DNA from: Palsa-883 sp963847615
GTDB lineage: Bacteria; Pseudomonadota; Alphaproteobacteria; Acetobacterales; Acetobacteraceae
Assembly (NCBI GenBank): GCA_963847615.1
Contig: CAWKAN010000021.1
Location: 62,001-126,000, forward strand
DNA: 64,000 nucleotides
Direction: 5' to 3'
Under the pieces are notes generated by a model that did not search any database, was not told the DNA's origin, and saw only the letters and a program-made list of their open reading frames with translations. Positions 42,909-51,719 of the stretch are shown here, one piece after another. The translations under genes and the position numbers were made by a program. Numbering within the stretch: the stretch's first letter is position 1; each line of letters begins with the position of its first letter.

Positions 42909-43814
42909 TCAGGCATTGTCCTTGCACCACTGCGCCACCTGCGCGTGCGTCGCGAACCAGCACTTCCCCCGCGCCTTCATATGCGCAATCAACCGCGCCA
43001 GCAGCGGCAGCCGCGAGCGGTGGCCGGTGATGTGCGGATGCATCGTCAGCAGGAACAATCCGCCCTCGTCCCAGGCGCCATCGAACTCCGCGGTAAAAAT
43101 CTCCTCCACCGCCGAGGGCGGCGTATACGGCCGCAGCGCGGAGAACCGCAGGAAGTTGAAATACACCGCATCATCGCGGATCCATTCCGGTGGCAGCTCG
43201 ACGATGCCGGTCGGCTCGCCCGCATCGGTCAGCTCGTACGGATCGTCATCGGCCATCAGCGAGCTGTCGTACAGCAGCTTCAGCTCGCGCACGATCTCCA
43301 GCGTGTTGACCGAGAAATCCCAGCTCGCCGTGCGCATCCCCACCGGATCGCGCCCGGCGATGCTCGCCAGCGTGTCGGCGGCGCGGAACGTCAGCTCGCG
43401 CTCGGCCGCGTAGGGCAGGGTGGTATTGGCCTCGTGGATCCACGAATGGATGCCGATCTCGTGGCCTTCCTCGGCCAGCGCGCGCACCTCCTCGGGGTGC
43501 AGCAGGGCGGCGACCGCGGGATAGAAGAACGTCACCGGGATCGCCTCGCGGGTCAGCAGCGCGCGGATGCGCGGGATCGCCTGGCGCGCGCCATACTGCC
43601 CCTGGCTGATCCGCATCGGGCTTTCGTCGCCGTCGCGCAACGGATTCGTTTCATGGTCAGAATCGAAGCTCAGCGCCACCGCGCAGCGCGCCCCATTCGG
43701 CCAGGCCTTCGGCTTCAGGCTGCGTCCGGCCCGCGCCCGCGCCACGATCCGCCGCCACGTCGCCTCCGGCCACTGCCACGGCTCGCCGTCCGGGTGCTTG
43801 CTCGCCTCGCTCAT
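42909..43814 (-). CDS. Polysaccharide deacetylase family protein
   Basis: NodB-fold (CE4) metal-dependent hydrolase of 301 residues. RCAVALSFDSDHETNPL holds the first metal-binding Asp-His-Glu box and HEIGIHSWIHEANTTL the H-x(3)-H box; FRAADTLASIAGRDPVGMRTASWDFS and LFLLTMHPHITGHRSRL are later motifs. This group resembles the allantoinase/PuuE-like and amide-hydrolysing members rather than chitin deacetylases. It is divergent from an amidase gene with 81 bases between starts, suggesting a joint role in amide or polymer degradation. AAGGAG precedes the ATG. Confidence 0.85.
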   Translation of the reverse strand: MSEASKHPDGEPWQWPEATWRRIVARARAGRSLKPKAWPNGARCAVALSFDSDHETNPLRDGDESPMRISQGQYGARQAIPRIRALLTREAIPVTFFYPAVAALLHPEEVRALAEEGHEIGIHSWIHEANTTLPYAAERELTFRAADTLASIAGRDPVGMRTASWDFSVNTLEIVRELKLLYDSSLMADDDPYELTDAGEPTGIVELPPEWIRDDAVYFNFLRFSALRPYTPPSAVEEIFTAEFDGAWDEGGLFLLTMHPHITGHRSRLPLLARLIAHMKARGKCWFATHAQVAQWCKDNA

Positions 43815-43895
43815 CGCCACACTCCTTTTCCGGGTTCCCACCACCGCGGCCCGGCGCCATGCTGCGCCGGTTCGCCACCTGCCGGGAAGAGGGCC

Positions 43896-45290
43896 ATGCC
43901 GGGGACCGACGCCGCGCTGCTGACCGCCGAGGAGATGCTGGCGCTCTACGCCTGCCGGGCGCTCAGCCCGGTCGAGGTGCTGCAGGCGGTCACCGAACGC
44001 ATCGCGCGGCTCAACCCCACCTACAACGCCTTCGCCGTGCTCAATCCGCGCGCGCTGGAGGCGGCGGGCGACAGCGCGGCGCGTTGGGCGGCCGGCCGGC
44101 CGTTGGGACCGCTGGACGGCGTGCCCTGCACGGTGAAGGACCTGGTCGACCTCGCCGGCTTCCCGACCCGCCGCGGCAGCCGCACCACCGACCCGACCCC
44201 GGTCGCGGAAGATGCGCCGGCCGTGGTCGGCCTGAAGGCGGCCGGCGCGGTGATCCTCGGCAAGACCACCACCACCGAGTTCGGCTGGAAGTCGCCGGGC
44301 GACTGCCCATTGCACGGCATCACCCGCAATCCCTGGAACCCGGATGTCACCACCGGCGGCTCCTCCGCCGGCGCGGGCGCGGCCGGCGCGGCCGGCTTCG
44401 GGCCGCTGCACATCGGCACCGACGCCGGCGGCTCGATCCGCATCCCCGCCGCCTGGTGCGGCCTGGTCGGCCTGAAGCCGAGCTACGGCCGCGTGCCGCA
44501 ATGGCCGGCCGGCGCCTTCGCCGCGATCGCCTGCCTCGGGCCGATGACGCGCAGCGTGCGCGACGCGGCGCTGATGCTCTCCGCCCTGGCGCGCTACGAC
44601 CTGCGCGACCCGTTCTGCATCCAAGACGACGCGCGCGACTGGCGCGACGGCATCGAGGACGGCGTCGCCGGCCTGCGCGTCGGCGTGCTGCGCCGGCCCG
44701 GGTTCGACGCGCCGGTCGACGCCGACGGCATCGCGGCGCTGGAGCGCGCCGCGGACATCCTGGCCGACGCCGGCGCGGTGGTCGAGGAGGTTTCCCCCCC
44801 GCTGCCCGACACCCACCTGGTGTTCGCCCGCACCTGGGGCGCCGCCCTGGCTCGCCTGGTCGCCACCCTGCCCGCGGCGCAGCGCGGCCTGCTCGATCCC
44901 GGCATCATCGAGGTCGCCGACCAGCTCGGCGGCATGACCGCGATCGAGCTGATGGACGCCGAGGCGATGCGCGCCGCCGCCGGCCACGCCATGGCGCGGC
45001 TGCACCAGCGGGTCGATCTCGTGCTGTGCCCGACCGTGCCCGCCGGCCCGCCGCCGGCCGACGCGCCGACCGTCGATCCGCTGCGGGCGCTGTCGCGCGA
45101 CTGGGCGCCCTGGACCTTCACCTTCAACCTGACGCGCCAGCCGGCGATCACCATGCCGCTCGGTTTCGGCGCGACCGGCCTGCCGCGCAGCGTGCAGATC
45201 GCCGCGGCGCAGTATCGCGACGACCTGGTGCTGCGCGCCGCGCGCGTGCTGGAGCTGGCGGAGCCGGTGGCGGTGGCGGAGTTGGGCTGA
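43896..45290 (+). CDS. Amidase signature family protein
   Basis: Amidase of 464 residues. The Ser-cisSer-Lys triad can be assigned to Lys in PCTVKDLVDLAGFP, and the two serines in TTGGSSAGAGAAGAAGFGPL and GTDAGGSIRIPAAWCG. C-terminal FNLTRQPAITMPLGF is typical. Substrate unknown: the family includes acetamidase, aryl-acylamidase and malonamidase types. It is divergent from the deacetylase gene. Downstream lies a large tandem repeat array with no gene for 1.4 kb. Confidence 0.9.
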   Translation: MPGTDAALLTAEEMLALYACRALSPVEVLQAVTERIARLNPTYNAFAVLNPRALEAAGDSAARWAAGRPLGPLDGVPCTVKDLVDLAGFPTRRGSRTTDPTPVAEDAPAVVGLKAAGAVILGKTTTTEFGWKSPGDCPLHGITRNPWNPDVTTGGSSAGAGAAGAAGFGPLHIGTDAGGSIRIPAAWCGLVGLKPSYGRVPQWPAGAFAAIACLGPMTRSVRDAALMLSALARYDLRDPFCIQDDARDWRDGIEDGVAGLRVGVLRRPGFDAPVDADGIAALERAADILADAGAVVEEVSPPLPDTHLVFARTWGAALARLVATLPAAQRGLLDPGIIEVADQLGGMTAIELMDAEAMRAAAGHAMARLHQRVDLVLCPTVPAGPPPADAPTVDPLRALSRDWAPWTFTFNLTRQPAITMPLGFGATGLPRSVQIAAAQYRDDLVLRAARVLELAEPVAVAELG

Positions 45291-45354
45291 CGCCGGCGCA
45301 TCACGTGCCGCGACAGGCCGGACCGCGCGCCGTGCCCCCACCGCGCCCCCGGGC
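45291..45354. other. Spacer between amidase gene and tandem array
   Basis: No gene or structured repeat in these 64 bases; they lead into the first unit of the array. Confidence 0.5.
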
Positions 45355-46012
45355 GGCCCACCGTCCCACCACCGGGACGTAGCCCGGCGGCAGGCTGTTG
45401 CATGGGGTCTTTGCGCAACAACGTCGCCGCCCGCCCCCGGCCCCGTCTCCGTCATGGCCGGGCCTGTCCCGGCCATCTGCCCCCGGCCGGCGCCGCCACC
45501 CACCCCCACCGCGCGCCCGAGCGGCCCACCGTCCCACCACCGGGACGTAGCCCGGTGGCAGGCTGTTGCATGGGGTCTTTGCGCACCGGCGTCGCCGCTC
45601 GCCCCCCACCGCCCTCTCCGTCATGGCCGGACCTGTCCCGGCCATCTGCCCCCGGCCCGCGCCGCCACCCAGCCCCACCGCACCGCCGAGCGCCCCCGAG
45701 CGGCCCACCGTCCCACCACCGGGACGTAGCCCGGTGGCAGGCTGTTGCATGGGGTCTTTGCGCACCAGCGTCGCCGCTCGCCCCCCACCCCGTCTCCGTC
45801 ATGGCCGGGCCTGTCCCGGCCATCTGCCCCCGGCCCGCGCCGCCACCCAGCCCCACCGCACCGCCGAGCGCCCCCGAGCGGCCCACCGTCCCACCACCGG
45901 GACGTAGCCCGGTGGCAGGCTGTTGCATGGGGTCTTTGCGCACCAGCGTCGCCGCTCGCCCCCCACCCCGTCTCCGTCATGGCCGGGCCTGTCCCGGCCA
46001 TCTGCCCCCGGA
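45355..46012. repeat. Tandem array of about 178-bp units
   Basis: The start GGCCCACCGTCCCACCACC recurs at 45355, 45523, 45702 and 45880, giving periods of 168, 179 and 178 bases; the last unit is truncated. Each unit has a hairpin ACCGGGACGTAGCCCGGT, the box GTTGCATGGGGTCTTTGCGC and a BIME-like GGCCGGGCCTGTCCCGGCC palindrome. The 45702 and 45880 units are nearly identical, so the array expanded recently. Its repeating translation on the minus strand is an artefact of the repeat. Confidence 0.93.
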
Positions 46013-46669
46013 CGGCGCCATCCCCCACCCCCCGTCCCTCGCTGCATGAGGTCTCGTCCCTACCCCTCCCGCCGCTCGTTCCGCTGCCTCGCCAGCACCT
46101 GCCGTTCGCCCAGCCGCGCCCGGGCGAACCCCGCGCGCCACGGCGCCGGGTCCGGGTTGCTGCGCGGCTTGCGGTCGCGCGGCCGATCGGTGCCGGCAGC
46201 GCGTCGTGGCCCAGTGGCGGACTGTTGCATGGGGTTGTTGGCGCGATTTTCCTCCCGCCCCTCCCGGGCCGGCACCTTCGCTGCGGCAACGGCGTCGGGC
46301 GGGTGGATGGCGGGGAGGCTGCAACGGTGTGCATCGGCGATCCTGGCGCGCTGGCAGATAGTTAGTCACCCTTACAGCAAAACGCCCTCCAGCGCCACGC
46401 AAACCGCCCCGAGGCCAAGCGCCCACCAAGCCCCGCCCCCCACAAGCTCCGCGCCGCGCCGCTCCGGCGGCGGCGCACCCGCCCGCCAAGGCCGGCGCGG
46501 CCTACCCCACCGGCCCGGGCCAGCGCGCCGAAGCAAGGCAGGAATGGCGCCGCGGATGAGCGCAAATGAACGCAAATGCCGGCTGAACCGGCGGTGCCCC
46601 CCGGCCAGTGAGGTGGCCCCCATCCGTTGGACAGGAAACGGGACGAGATAAGATAGACCCCGACCGCCC
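46013..46669. other. Intergenic region, array remnant and nothing else
   Basis: No gene. A diverged fifth array unit is recognisable at about 46202-46245 (CAGTGGCGGACTGTTGCATGG). Near 46553 stands GCGGATGAGCGCAAATGAACGC, a dispersed motif. GAAGCAAGGC at 46531 is a small remnant of the large palindromic element end. Confidence 0.6.
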
Positions 46670-47524
46670 TCACGCCGTCTGGCGGATCAACGCCGCCCAG
46701 CGATCCAGGATCGGCAGCACAATATCCTCCTTCGCCGCCGGCAGGCTGACCGCGACGCGGGCGATGCCCAGGTCGCGATAGCGCTTCAGCGTCTCCGCCT
46801 CCTCCGGCGCCGAGAAGATCGACACCGGGCACGCCGCCGGATCGCGCCCCGCCTCCGCCAGCAAGGCGCGGAATTTCGGCACGGTGTCGAACACGTCGCC
46901 ATACTGCCCGGGCCGCCCGGCCAGCGGGATCCAGCCGTCGCCATAGCGCACCGCGCGCCGCGCGCCGTGCGGAAACGCCCCGCCGACGATCACCGGCGGG
47001 TGCGGCTTCTGCACCGGCTTCGGCCAGGCCATCATCGGGGCGAAGTTCACGAACTCGCCGCCATAGGCCGGCTTGGTTTCGGTCCAGATCGCCTTCATCG
47101 CCTCCACCCGCTCGCGCACCAGCTTGGCGCGAGTGGCAAACGCGGTGCCGTGGTCCGCCATTTCTTCCGCGTTCCAACCCACGCCGATGCCGAACAGGAA
47201 ACGCCCGCCCGAGACCTGGTCGATCGAGGCCACCAGCTTCGCCGTCTGGATCGGATCGCGCTGGTTGACCAGGCAAACCCCAGTACCAACCTTCAACGCC
47301 GTGGTCGCCGCCGCCGCCGCCGTCAGCGTCACGAACGGGTCCATCACGTCGTAATACTGTTTCGGCAGCTCCCCGCCACCGGGCCACGGCGAGCGCCGCG
47401 ACAGCGGGATGTGCGAGTGCTCGGGAGCCCAGACGGACTCGAAGCCGCGCGCCTCCAGCGCCTTCGCCAGCGCGGCCGCGGTCATCGAATAGTCGGTGAA
47501 GAACATCGAAGCGCCGAAATGCAT
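46670..47524 (-). CDS. LLM class F420/FMN-dependent oxidoreductase
   Basis: Luciferase-like monooxygenase fold, 284 residues. MHFGASMFFTDYSMTAAAL and FESVWAPEHSHIPLSRRSPWPGG form the N-terminal strands, ALKVGTGVCLVNQRDPIQTAKLVASID and FLFGIGVGWNAEEMADHG are the conserved core, and PVIVGGAFPHGARRAVRYGDGW follows. The family TIGR03619 group uses F420 in actinobacteria; in proteobacteria cofactor and substrate are often unknown. AGGGGA upstream of the ATG at 47524 fixes the start. Confidence 0.88.
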   Translation of the reverse strand: MHFGASMFFTDYSMTAAALAKALEARGFESVWAPEHSHIPLSRRSPWPGGGELPKQYYDVMDPFVTLTAAAAATTALKVGTGVCLVNQRDPIQTAKLVASIDQVSGGRFLFGIGVGWNAEEMADHGTAFATRAKLVRERVEAMKAIWTETKPAYGGEFVNFAPMMAWPKPVQKPHPPVIVGGAFPHGARRAVRYGDGWIPLAGRPGQYGDVFDTVPKFRALLAEAGRDPAACPVSIFSAPEEAETLKRYRDLGIARVAVSLPAAKEDIVLPILDRWAALIRQTA

Positions 47525-47823
47525 GGCCGTCCCCTGGTTCGTTGCCGCCACTCTGCCACGGCAAGCGCATCGGGGTCACGCCCGCATCGCCCCCCGCACG
47601 CCGCCCGGGGGAGGCGGGGACTCGCCGCCTGCCAACCAAGCCTCCCCCAGCCGCCCGGCGACGCGTCAAACCCTCGGGCGGTTGGCACGATCGTGCCAGC
47701 AGCCCGCCGCGTCGCCATCGGCGGTCGTTCGCCCCGCGCGACGATCACACGCGCATGGGGATGCAAACCGGCAAGCTTCCGCTACGCTCGCCCGCGCTCG
47801 ACGATTCGGAGGGGAAGCCACCA

Positions 47824-48333
47824 ATGCGACACCGACTGACGACGTTTCTGTCCGCCACCACCGCCGCCGCGATGCTGTCGCTCGCCCCGCCGGCGAACGC
47901 CGCGCCGCCGCTCGCCGTCACCGGCGGCAGCCAGATCGCCGCCGGCGAGTACCTGGTGACGATCGGCGGCTGCAACGACTGCCACACCGTCGGCTGGGAC
48001 CAGGCGCCGGGCGCGGTGCCGCCGGCGAAGCGGCTGACCGGCTCGCCGATCGGCTGGCACGGTCCCTGGGGCACCAGCTTCCCCATCAACCTGCGCCTGC
48101 TGGTACACCAGCTCAGCGAAGCGCAATGGCTGCACTATGTCGCAACGATGCAGTCGAAGCCGCCGATGCCCTGGTTCAACATGCGCTCGATGAGCCAGGC
48201 CGATCAGAAGGCGATCTACGCTTATATCCGCAGCCTCGGCCCGGCCGGCGAGGCGATGCCGGGCGCCCTGCCGCCGGGCCAACTGCCCACCACCCCGTAC
48301 ATCGAGGCGGTGCCGCACCCGCCCAAGCCGTAA
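47824..48333 (+). CDS. Exported c-type cytochrome
   Basis: Periplasmic monohaem cytochrome c of 169 residues. The signal peptide ends at PANA-AP, the haem motif is CNDCH (Cys50, Cys53, His54) in YLVTIGGCNDCHTVGWDQA, and KPPMPWFNMRSM may provide the axial Met. Ends YIRSLGPAGEAMPGALPPG. GGAGGGG at 47810 supports the ATG at 47824 over an upstream ATG. The last 220 bases are duplicated 4.0 kb downstream (52148-52380), where only the tail of this gene remains. Confidence 0.88.
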   Translation: MRHRLTTFLSATTAAAMLSLAPPANAAPPLAVTGGSQIAAGEYLVTIGGCNDCHTVGWDQAPGAVPPAKRLTGSPIGWHGPWGTSFPINLRLLVHQLSEAQWLHYVATMQSKPPMPWFNMRSMSQADQKAIYAYIRSLGPAGEAMPGALPPGQLPTTPYIEAVPHPPKP

Positions 48334-48432
48334 CGCGCTACAAGCCCAGCCGGCGCCGCGCCAACGCGGCGCCCTACCCCAGCGCCACCAGCTTGGCCGC
48401 CGCCACGTCGCGCGACATCGGCGCCATGCCGC
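48111..48432. repeat. Direct duplication, left copy (322 bp)
   Basis: Nearly identical to 52148-52471. It covers the 3' part of the cytochrome gene and the 3' end of the MetE-like gene, which is in convergent orientation (tail remnant 48354-48432, with an in-frame TAG replacing an Arg codon at the LGRGAAL site). To the right it joins unrelated sequence (EAFDGTLEPGFVVNLEALPSR). Confidence 0.92.
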
Positions 48433-48513
48433 GAGGCGTTCGATGGCACGCTGGAGCCGGGGTTCGTGGTAAACCTGGAGGCGCTGCCGAGCCGGCGGAA
48501 TGCCTGCTGCCAG
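48433..48513. other. Unrelated fragment at the left island edge
   Basis: Bases after the duplication read EAFDGTLEPGFVVNLEALP on the plus strand, an open fragment with no recognised family. It has no start or full-length frame. Confidence 0.4.
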
Positions 48514-48550
48514 CCGTCCGAAATGATGACTTTTCCATCATTTCGGACGG
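48514..48550. terminator. Perfect 15-bp stem-loop, likely terminator
   Basis: CCGTCCGAAATGATG and CATCATTTCGGACGG are complementary across a 7-base loop (ACTTTTC). It lies 6 bases before the intron and, with the intron removed, just beyond the end of the TauE gene, so it probably terminates that gene. No long T-run follows on the tauE side. Confidence 0.75.
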
Positions 48551-48556
48551 TTGGTA

Positions 48557-50461
48557 GTGCGTCGGGAGACCGGCAAGGAGCAGGAGGTGAAAGTCCACTA
48601 CGGTGAAGACCTAGCGAGTCACGCCGGCCCCGCGCCGTGCGTCGTGTTCCGCGAGGGGCAGGGCGAAGCGTCGGCAGGGGAGCGTGCAGGCTGGCCATTG
48701 AGCCGCGTAAGGCCGAAATCCCGGGTGCCGACAGGGTTACCAACCTGGAAGGCAACACGTCCTGCTGCGCTATCGCGAGCGGTGGGCGACCCGGCGCGGT
48801 CAGAGACCCCAGCATGCATGGACGCTTCTTGTTCGGGAACCGAGAGATCTCATTCTTGGCCGGTGGCGCAAACTGCCGGTCCGCGTCGGGAAGGTGAGGA
48901 GCCGTAGCCGGCGATGCACGGGGGTGAGAAGTCAGACCTGGCCATAGTAGCTGTGAAGCCTGCGAACAACTCCGGGCAACCGGATGCGGAGCGGGTGGAG
49001 CCAAGGGCCGGGGCCGAGGGAAATGTGGGCCAGCAGCGCACGCGCCGGGCACAGGACCGGGCAAGCGTGTCACAGGGGCTGGACCGCATACGGAAAGCTG
49101 CGAAGGAAAGGAAGAAGGAAAGGTTCACCGCGCTTCTCCACCATGTCGATGTCCCGATGCTGCGGACGGCGTTCTATGCCCTCAGGCGGGATGCTGCTCC
49201 CGGAGCGGACGGGCTGACGTGGCAGGACTACGAGACAGACCTCGATCACAGGATCGAGGACCTGCACGACCGGGTTCATCGGGGAGCGTATCGGGCGCAA
49301 CCATCCCGGAGGAGGTTCATACCGAAGCCGGATGGGCGACAGCGTCCGCTGGCGATTGCCGCGCTGGAGGACAAGATTGTCCAGCGCGCGGTCGCGATGG
49401 TGCTGAATGCGATCTACGAGGAAGACTTCCTCGGGTTCTCGTATGGGTTCCGCCCCGGACGCAGCCAGCACGATGCGCTGGATGCCCTGGTGGTTGGGAT
49501 CGGCAACACCAAGGTGAACTGGATACTGGACGCCGACATCCGGTCATTCTTCGATATGGTCAGCCAGGAGTGGCTGGTCCGGTTCGTGGAGCACCGGGTC
49601 GGCGACCGCCGCATCATCCGCCTGATCCAGAAATGGCTGAGGGCGGGTATTCTCGAAGACGAGGTCGTAACTGTCAGTGAAAGGGGAACCGGGCAGGGGT
49701 CGGTAATCTCGCCGCTGCTCGCGAATATCTACCTGCACTACGTCTTCGATCTCTGGGCCAACCGCTGGCGACAGCGGGAGGCCACCGGCGACATGATCGT
49801 CGTGCGCTACGCGGACGATATCGTCGTGGGGTTCGAGCACGAGGCCGATGCCCATCGGTTCCTCGGAATGATGCGAGCACGTCTGGAAGAGTTCGCACTG
49901 ACGCTGCATCCGGAGAAGACCCGCCTGATCGAATTCGGCCGCCGAGCGGCGGAGCGGAGAGAAAGGCGCGGGCTGGGCAGGCCGGAAACTTTCAACTTCC
50001 TGGGCTTTACCTTGATCTGCGGCAAGTCGCGACGTGGCAAGTTCCTGCTATGGCGGAAATCCCGGCGCGACCGGTTGCAGGCGAAGCTTCTGGCGGTGAC
50101 GGAGGAAATGCGGCGGCGGATGCACCAGCCGATCCCCCGACAAGGGGAGTGGCTGCGACAGGTGGTCACCGGGTATTTTGCCTATCACGCGGTGCCGACC
50201 AACATCCGTGCTCTCCAGACTTTCCGCGACTGCGTGGTTCGGCTCTGGCGGCGGTCGCTTCGGCGACGCGGGCAGCGCGACAAGACGACGTGGGAGCGGA
50301 TCAAGCGGCTGGCAGAGGACTTCCTGCCGAAGCCGCGCATCCTCCATCCCTGGCCCGAGCAACGCTTCGCCGTCAAACACCCGAGGTGGGAGCCGTATGC
50401 GGGAATGCCGCTCGTACGGCTCTGTGCGGGGGGCGCGCAGTAATGCGCGTCCCTACCGCGA
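48557..50461 (+). mobile_element. Group II intron
   Basis: The 5' end is GTGCGTC, matching GUGYG, the 3' region has a clear domain V (50390-50422, GAGCCGTATGCGGGAATGCC onward, with the closing CGTACGGCTC) and a short domain VI (GGGGCGCGCAGTAATGCGCGT) with an AGTAAT bulge; the end is near CCCTACCGCGAT. The reverse transcriptase gene lies inside. The insertion is seven bases downstream of a perfect stem-loop. The exact 3' end is uncertain by a few bases. Confidence 0.9.
48914..50443 (+). CDS. ltrA: Group II intron reverse transcriptase/maturase
   Basis: Intron-encoded protein of 509 residues. RT fingers/palm: RRRFIPKPDGRQRPLAIAALEDKIVQRAV, YGFRPGRSQHDALDAL, catalytic YADD at 299-302 in VVRYADDIVVGFE, then SLHPEKTRLIEFG and the maturase X domain (HQPIPRQGEWLRQVVTGYFAYHAVP). 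The C-terminal end WEPYAGMPLVRLCAGGAQ runs into domain V. No HNH endonuclease domain is present, so target priming likely relies on nascent strands at replication forks. The start ATG is at 48914; further Met codons lie ahead of the RT domain. Confidence 0.95.
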   Translation: MHGGEKSDLAIVAVKPANNSGQPDAERVEPRAGAEGNVGQQRTRRAQDRASVSQGLDRIRKAAKERKKERFTALLHHVDVPMLRTAFYALRRDAAPGADGLTWQDYETDLDHRIEDLHDRVHRGAYRAQPSRRRFIPKPDGRQRPLAIAALEDKIVQRAVAMVLNAIYEEDFLGFSYGFRPGRSQHDALDALVVGIGNTKVNWILDADIRSFFDMVSQEWLVRFVEHRVGDRRIIRLIQKWLRAGILEDEVVTVSERGTGQGSVISPLLANIYLHYVFDLWANRWRQREATGDMIVVRYADDIVVGFEHEADAHRFLGMMRARLEEFALTLHPEKTRLIEFGRRAAERRERRGLGRPETFNFLGFTLICGKSRRGKFLLWRKSRRDRLQAKLLAVTEEMRRRMHQPIPRQGEWLRQVVTGYFAYHAVPTNIRALQTFRDCVVRLWRRSLRRRGQRDKTTWERIKRLAEDFLPKPRILHPWPEQRFAVKHPRWEPYAGMPLVRLCAGGAQ

Positions 50462-50462
50462 T

Positions 50463-51383
50463 TCACACGATGTAACTCAGTCCGGAGACGACCAGAAAAA
50501 CGTTGACGACGCGGGCAAACTGGCTGTCGGTCATCCGCCGGTAAAGGGTCATGCCGAGCGCCGTCCCGAGCAATGAGACCGGGATAAACAGCAGATCGTT
50601 CATATCGAAGCCGACGGCGCCCGTGCCGGATCGCCGTGCCAGGCTGATGGCCAGAAGTGCCGCGACCTGCATGATCAGAATGAACGGCTGGTAAACGGCG
50701 CGCTGGCGTGCCTTCTCCCACCCTTTCGTGCCGCACCAGATCGTGACCGCCGCACCCGGGAAGCCGGCCGCACCGCCGGTGACGCCGCCCAGCACGCCCA
50801 TCCCGAAATCGAGCGCGCCATGCTGCGGGCGTATGATCATCGGCTTGCGCAGCAGCATATAGGCGCCGTAGGCCAGCAGGAAGACACCGAGCGTGGGGAT
50901 GTACAGAGCGCGATCGGCGTGCAGGAGACTCCAGACCCCGATCGCCAGACCGAATGCGCCGCCGGCGAGATAGACACTCAGTCCTTGCCAGTCGATATCA
51001 CGGCGCATGCCCAAGGTCATCGCGGCCTGGTTGGCGATGCTGCAGGTGATCATGATCTGCACCACCTGGACGGGGTCATGGGAAAGATGGAACAGCATCG
51101 CGCCGCAGATGGCCGAGAAGGCGAAGCCGGCAATACTCGACAGCAGCGCCGCCAGGCCAACCGCGAGCATAATGGCCTCGATGTGGAAGCCGCGCTGCGC
51201 GACCAGGACCGCACAGAGCAGGCTCGCTCCCGCGAGTGCGAGCCAGTGCGCGAGGCTGTTTGCCGCGCCTGGCCTCGCCCGCAGGCGGCCGAACAATCCG
51301 CGCACGTGCTCCGCCCTTCGCTGCCGCGCCACATTCAGTGCCGCGTCCAGGTCCGACGGTAACGACTGGGCGGGATTGCTCAT
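50463..51383 (-). CDS. TauE/SafE-family sulfite/organic anion exporter
   Basis: Integral membrane protein of 306 residues of the TauE/SafE family, with 8 hydrophobic helices (LALAGASLLCAVLVAQRGFH, IMLAVGLAALLSSIAGFAFS, GVLGGVTGGAAGFPGAAVTIW, ILIMQVAALLAISLA and others). The paired GVLGGVTGGAAGFPGA-type loop is a family hallmark. Transports sulfite, sulfonates or similar acids; substrate unknown. AGGAAAAGG supports ATG 51383 over an upstream ATG at 51407. A CRP-type palindrome lies 180 bases upstream. Its stop abuts the intron 3' end. Confidence 0.82.
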   Translation of the reverse strand: MSNPAQSLPSDLDAALNVARQRRAEHVRGLFGRLRARPGAANSLAHWLALAGASLLCAVLVAQRGFHIEAIMLAVGLAALLSSIAGFAFSAICGAMLFHLSHDPVQVVQIMITCSIANQAAMTLGMRRDIDWQGLSVYLAGGAFGLAIGVWSLLHADRALYIPTLGVFLLAYGAYMLLRKPMIIRPQHGALDFGMGVLGGVTGGAAGFPGAAVTIWCGTKGWEKARQRAVYQPFILIMQVAALLAISLARRSGTGAVGFDMNDLLFIPVSLLGTALGMTLYRRMTDSQFARVVNVFLVVSGLSYIV

Positions 51384-51719
51384 TGCTTTCGCCTTTTCCT
51401 GGTTCATTGGGTATTGCCGCAGCACCGCGAGAACGGATCGGGATCGCCGTGGCCAGGTCATTCGGTTGTTGCGGGCTTGTGAGCGAGACGCGAGTTTGAA
51501 CGCCGGATCGCAGCCTCCGGATCGCTCGGTCATGATGTCAGCACGTAACGCTGGGCGTTCGCTGTGAACCAGGTCACAGGTCAGCAATTCTGCTCCGATA
51601 TAATACCGTGCCGGGCGTATCAACGACCTTGATACAGCCGGCCTGTCGCTGGCGCGTGATTTGACCGGCGCAGGTAGCACCCGAGTTGACCGATTTATGG
51701 GCTGTTCCCAGCAGTCAGC
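51384..51719. other. Upstream region of the TauE gene
   Basis: No gene. It contains the CRP-type palindrome at 51563-51578. The remainder has no recognised motif. Confidence 0.5.
51563..51578. promoter_or_regulatory. CRP/Crp-Fnr-type binding site
   Basis: TGTGAACCAGGTCACA fits TGTGA-N6-TCACA perfectly. It lies about 180 bases upstream of the TauE gene and no clear -10 sequence is placed for it, so use as an operator is uncertain. Confidence 0.55.

Noticed and set aside
42558..43895. Upstream extension of the amidase gene
   Set aside because: Antisense to the deacetylase gene; the ATG at 43896 with GGGAAGAGG is the natural start.
45355..46012. CRISPR array
   Set aside because: Units of 178 bases with no short repeat/spacer pattern and no cas genes.
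45301..46334. Repeated peptide MRKDPMQQPATGLRPGGG on the minus strand in the tandem array
   Set aside because: A by-product of the 178-bp repeat; the copies shift frame and no start or family is conserved.
51618..51640. ATCAA-N4-TTGAT near the CRP box as an FNR site
   Set aside because: The half-sites are reversed compared with the FNR consensus TTGAT-N4-ATCAA.
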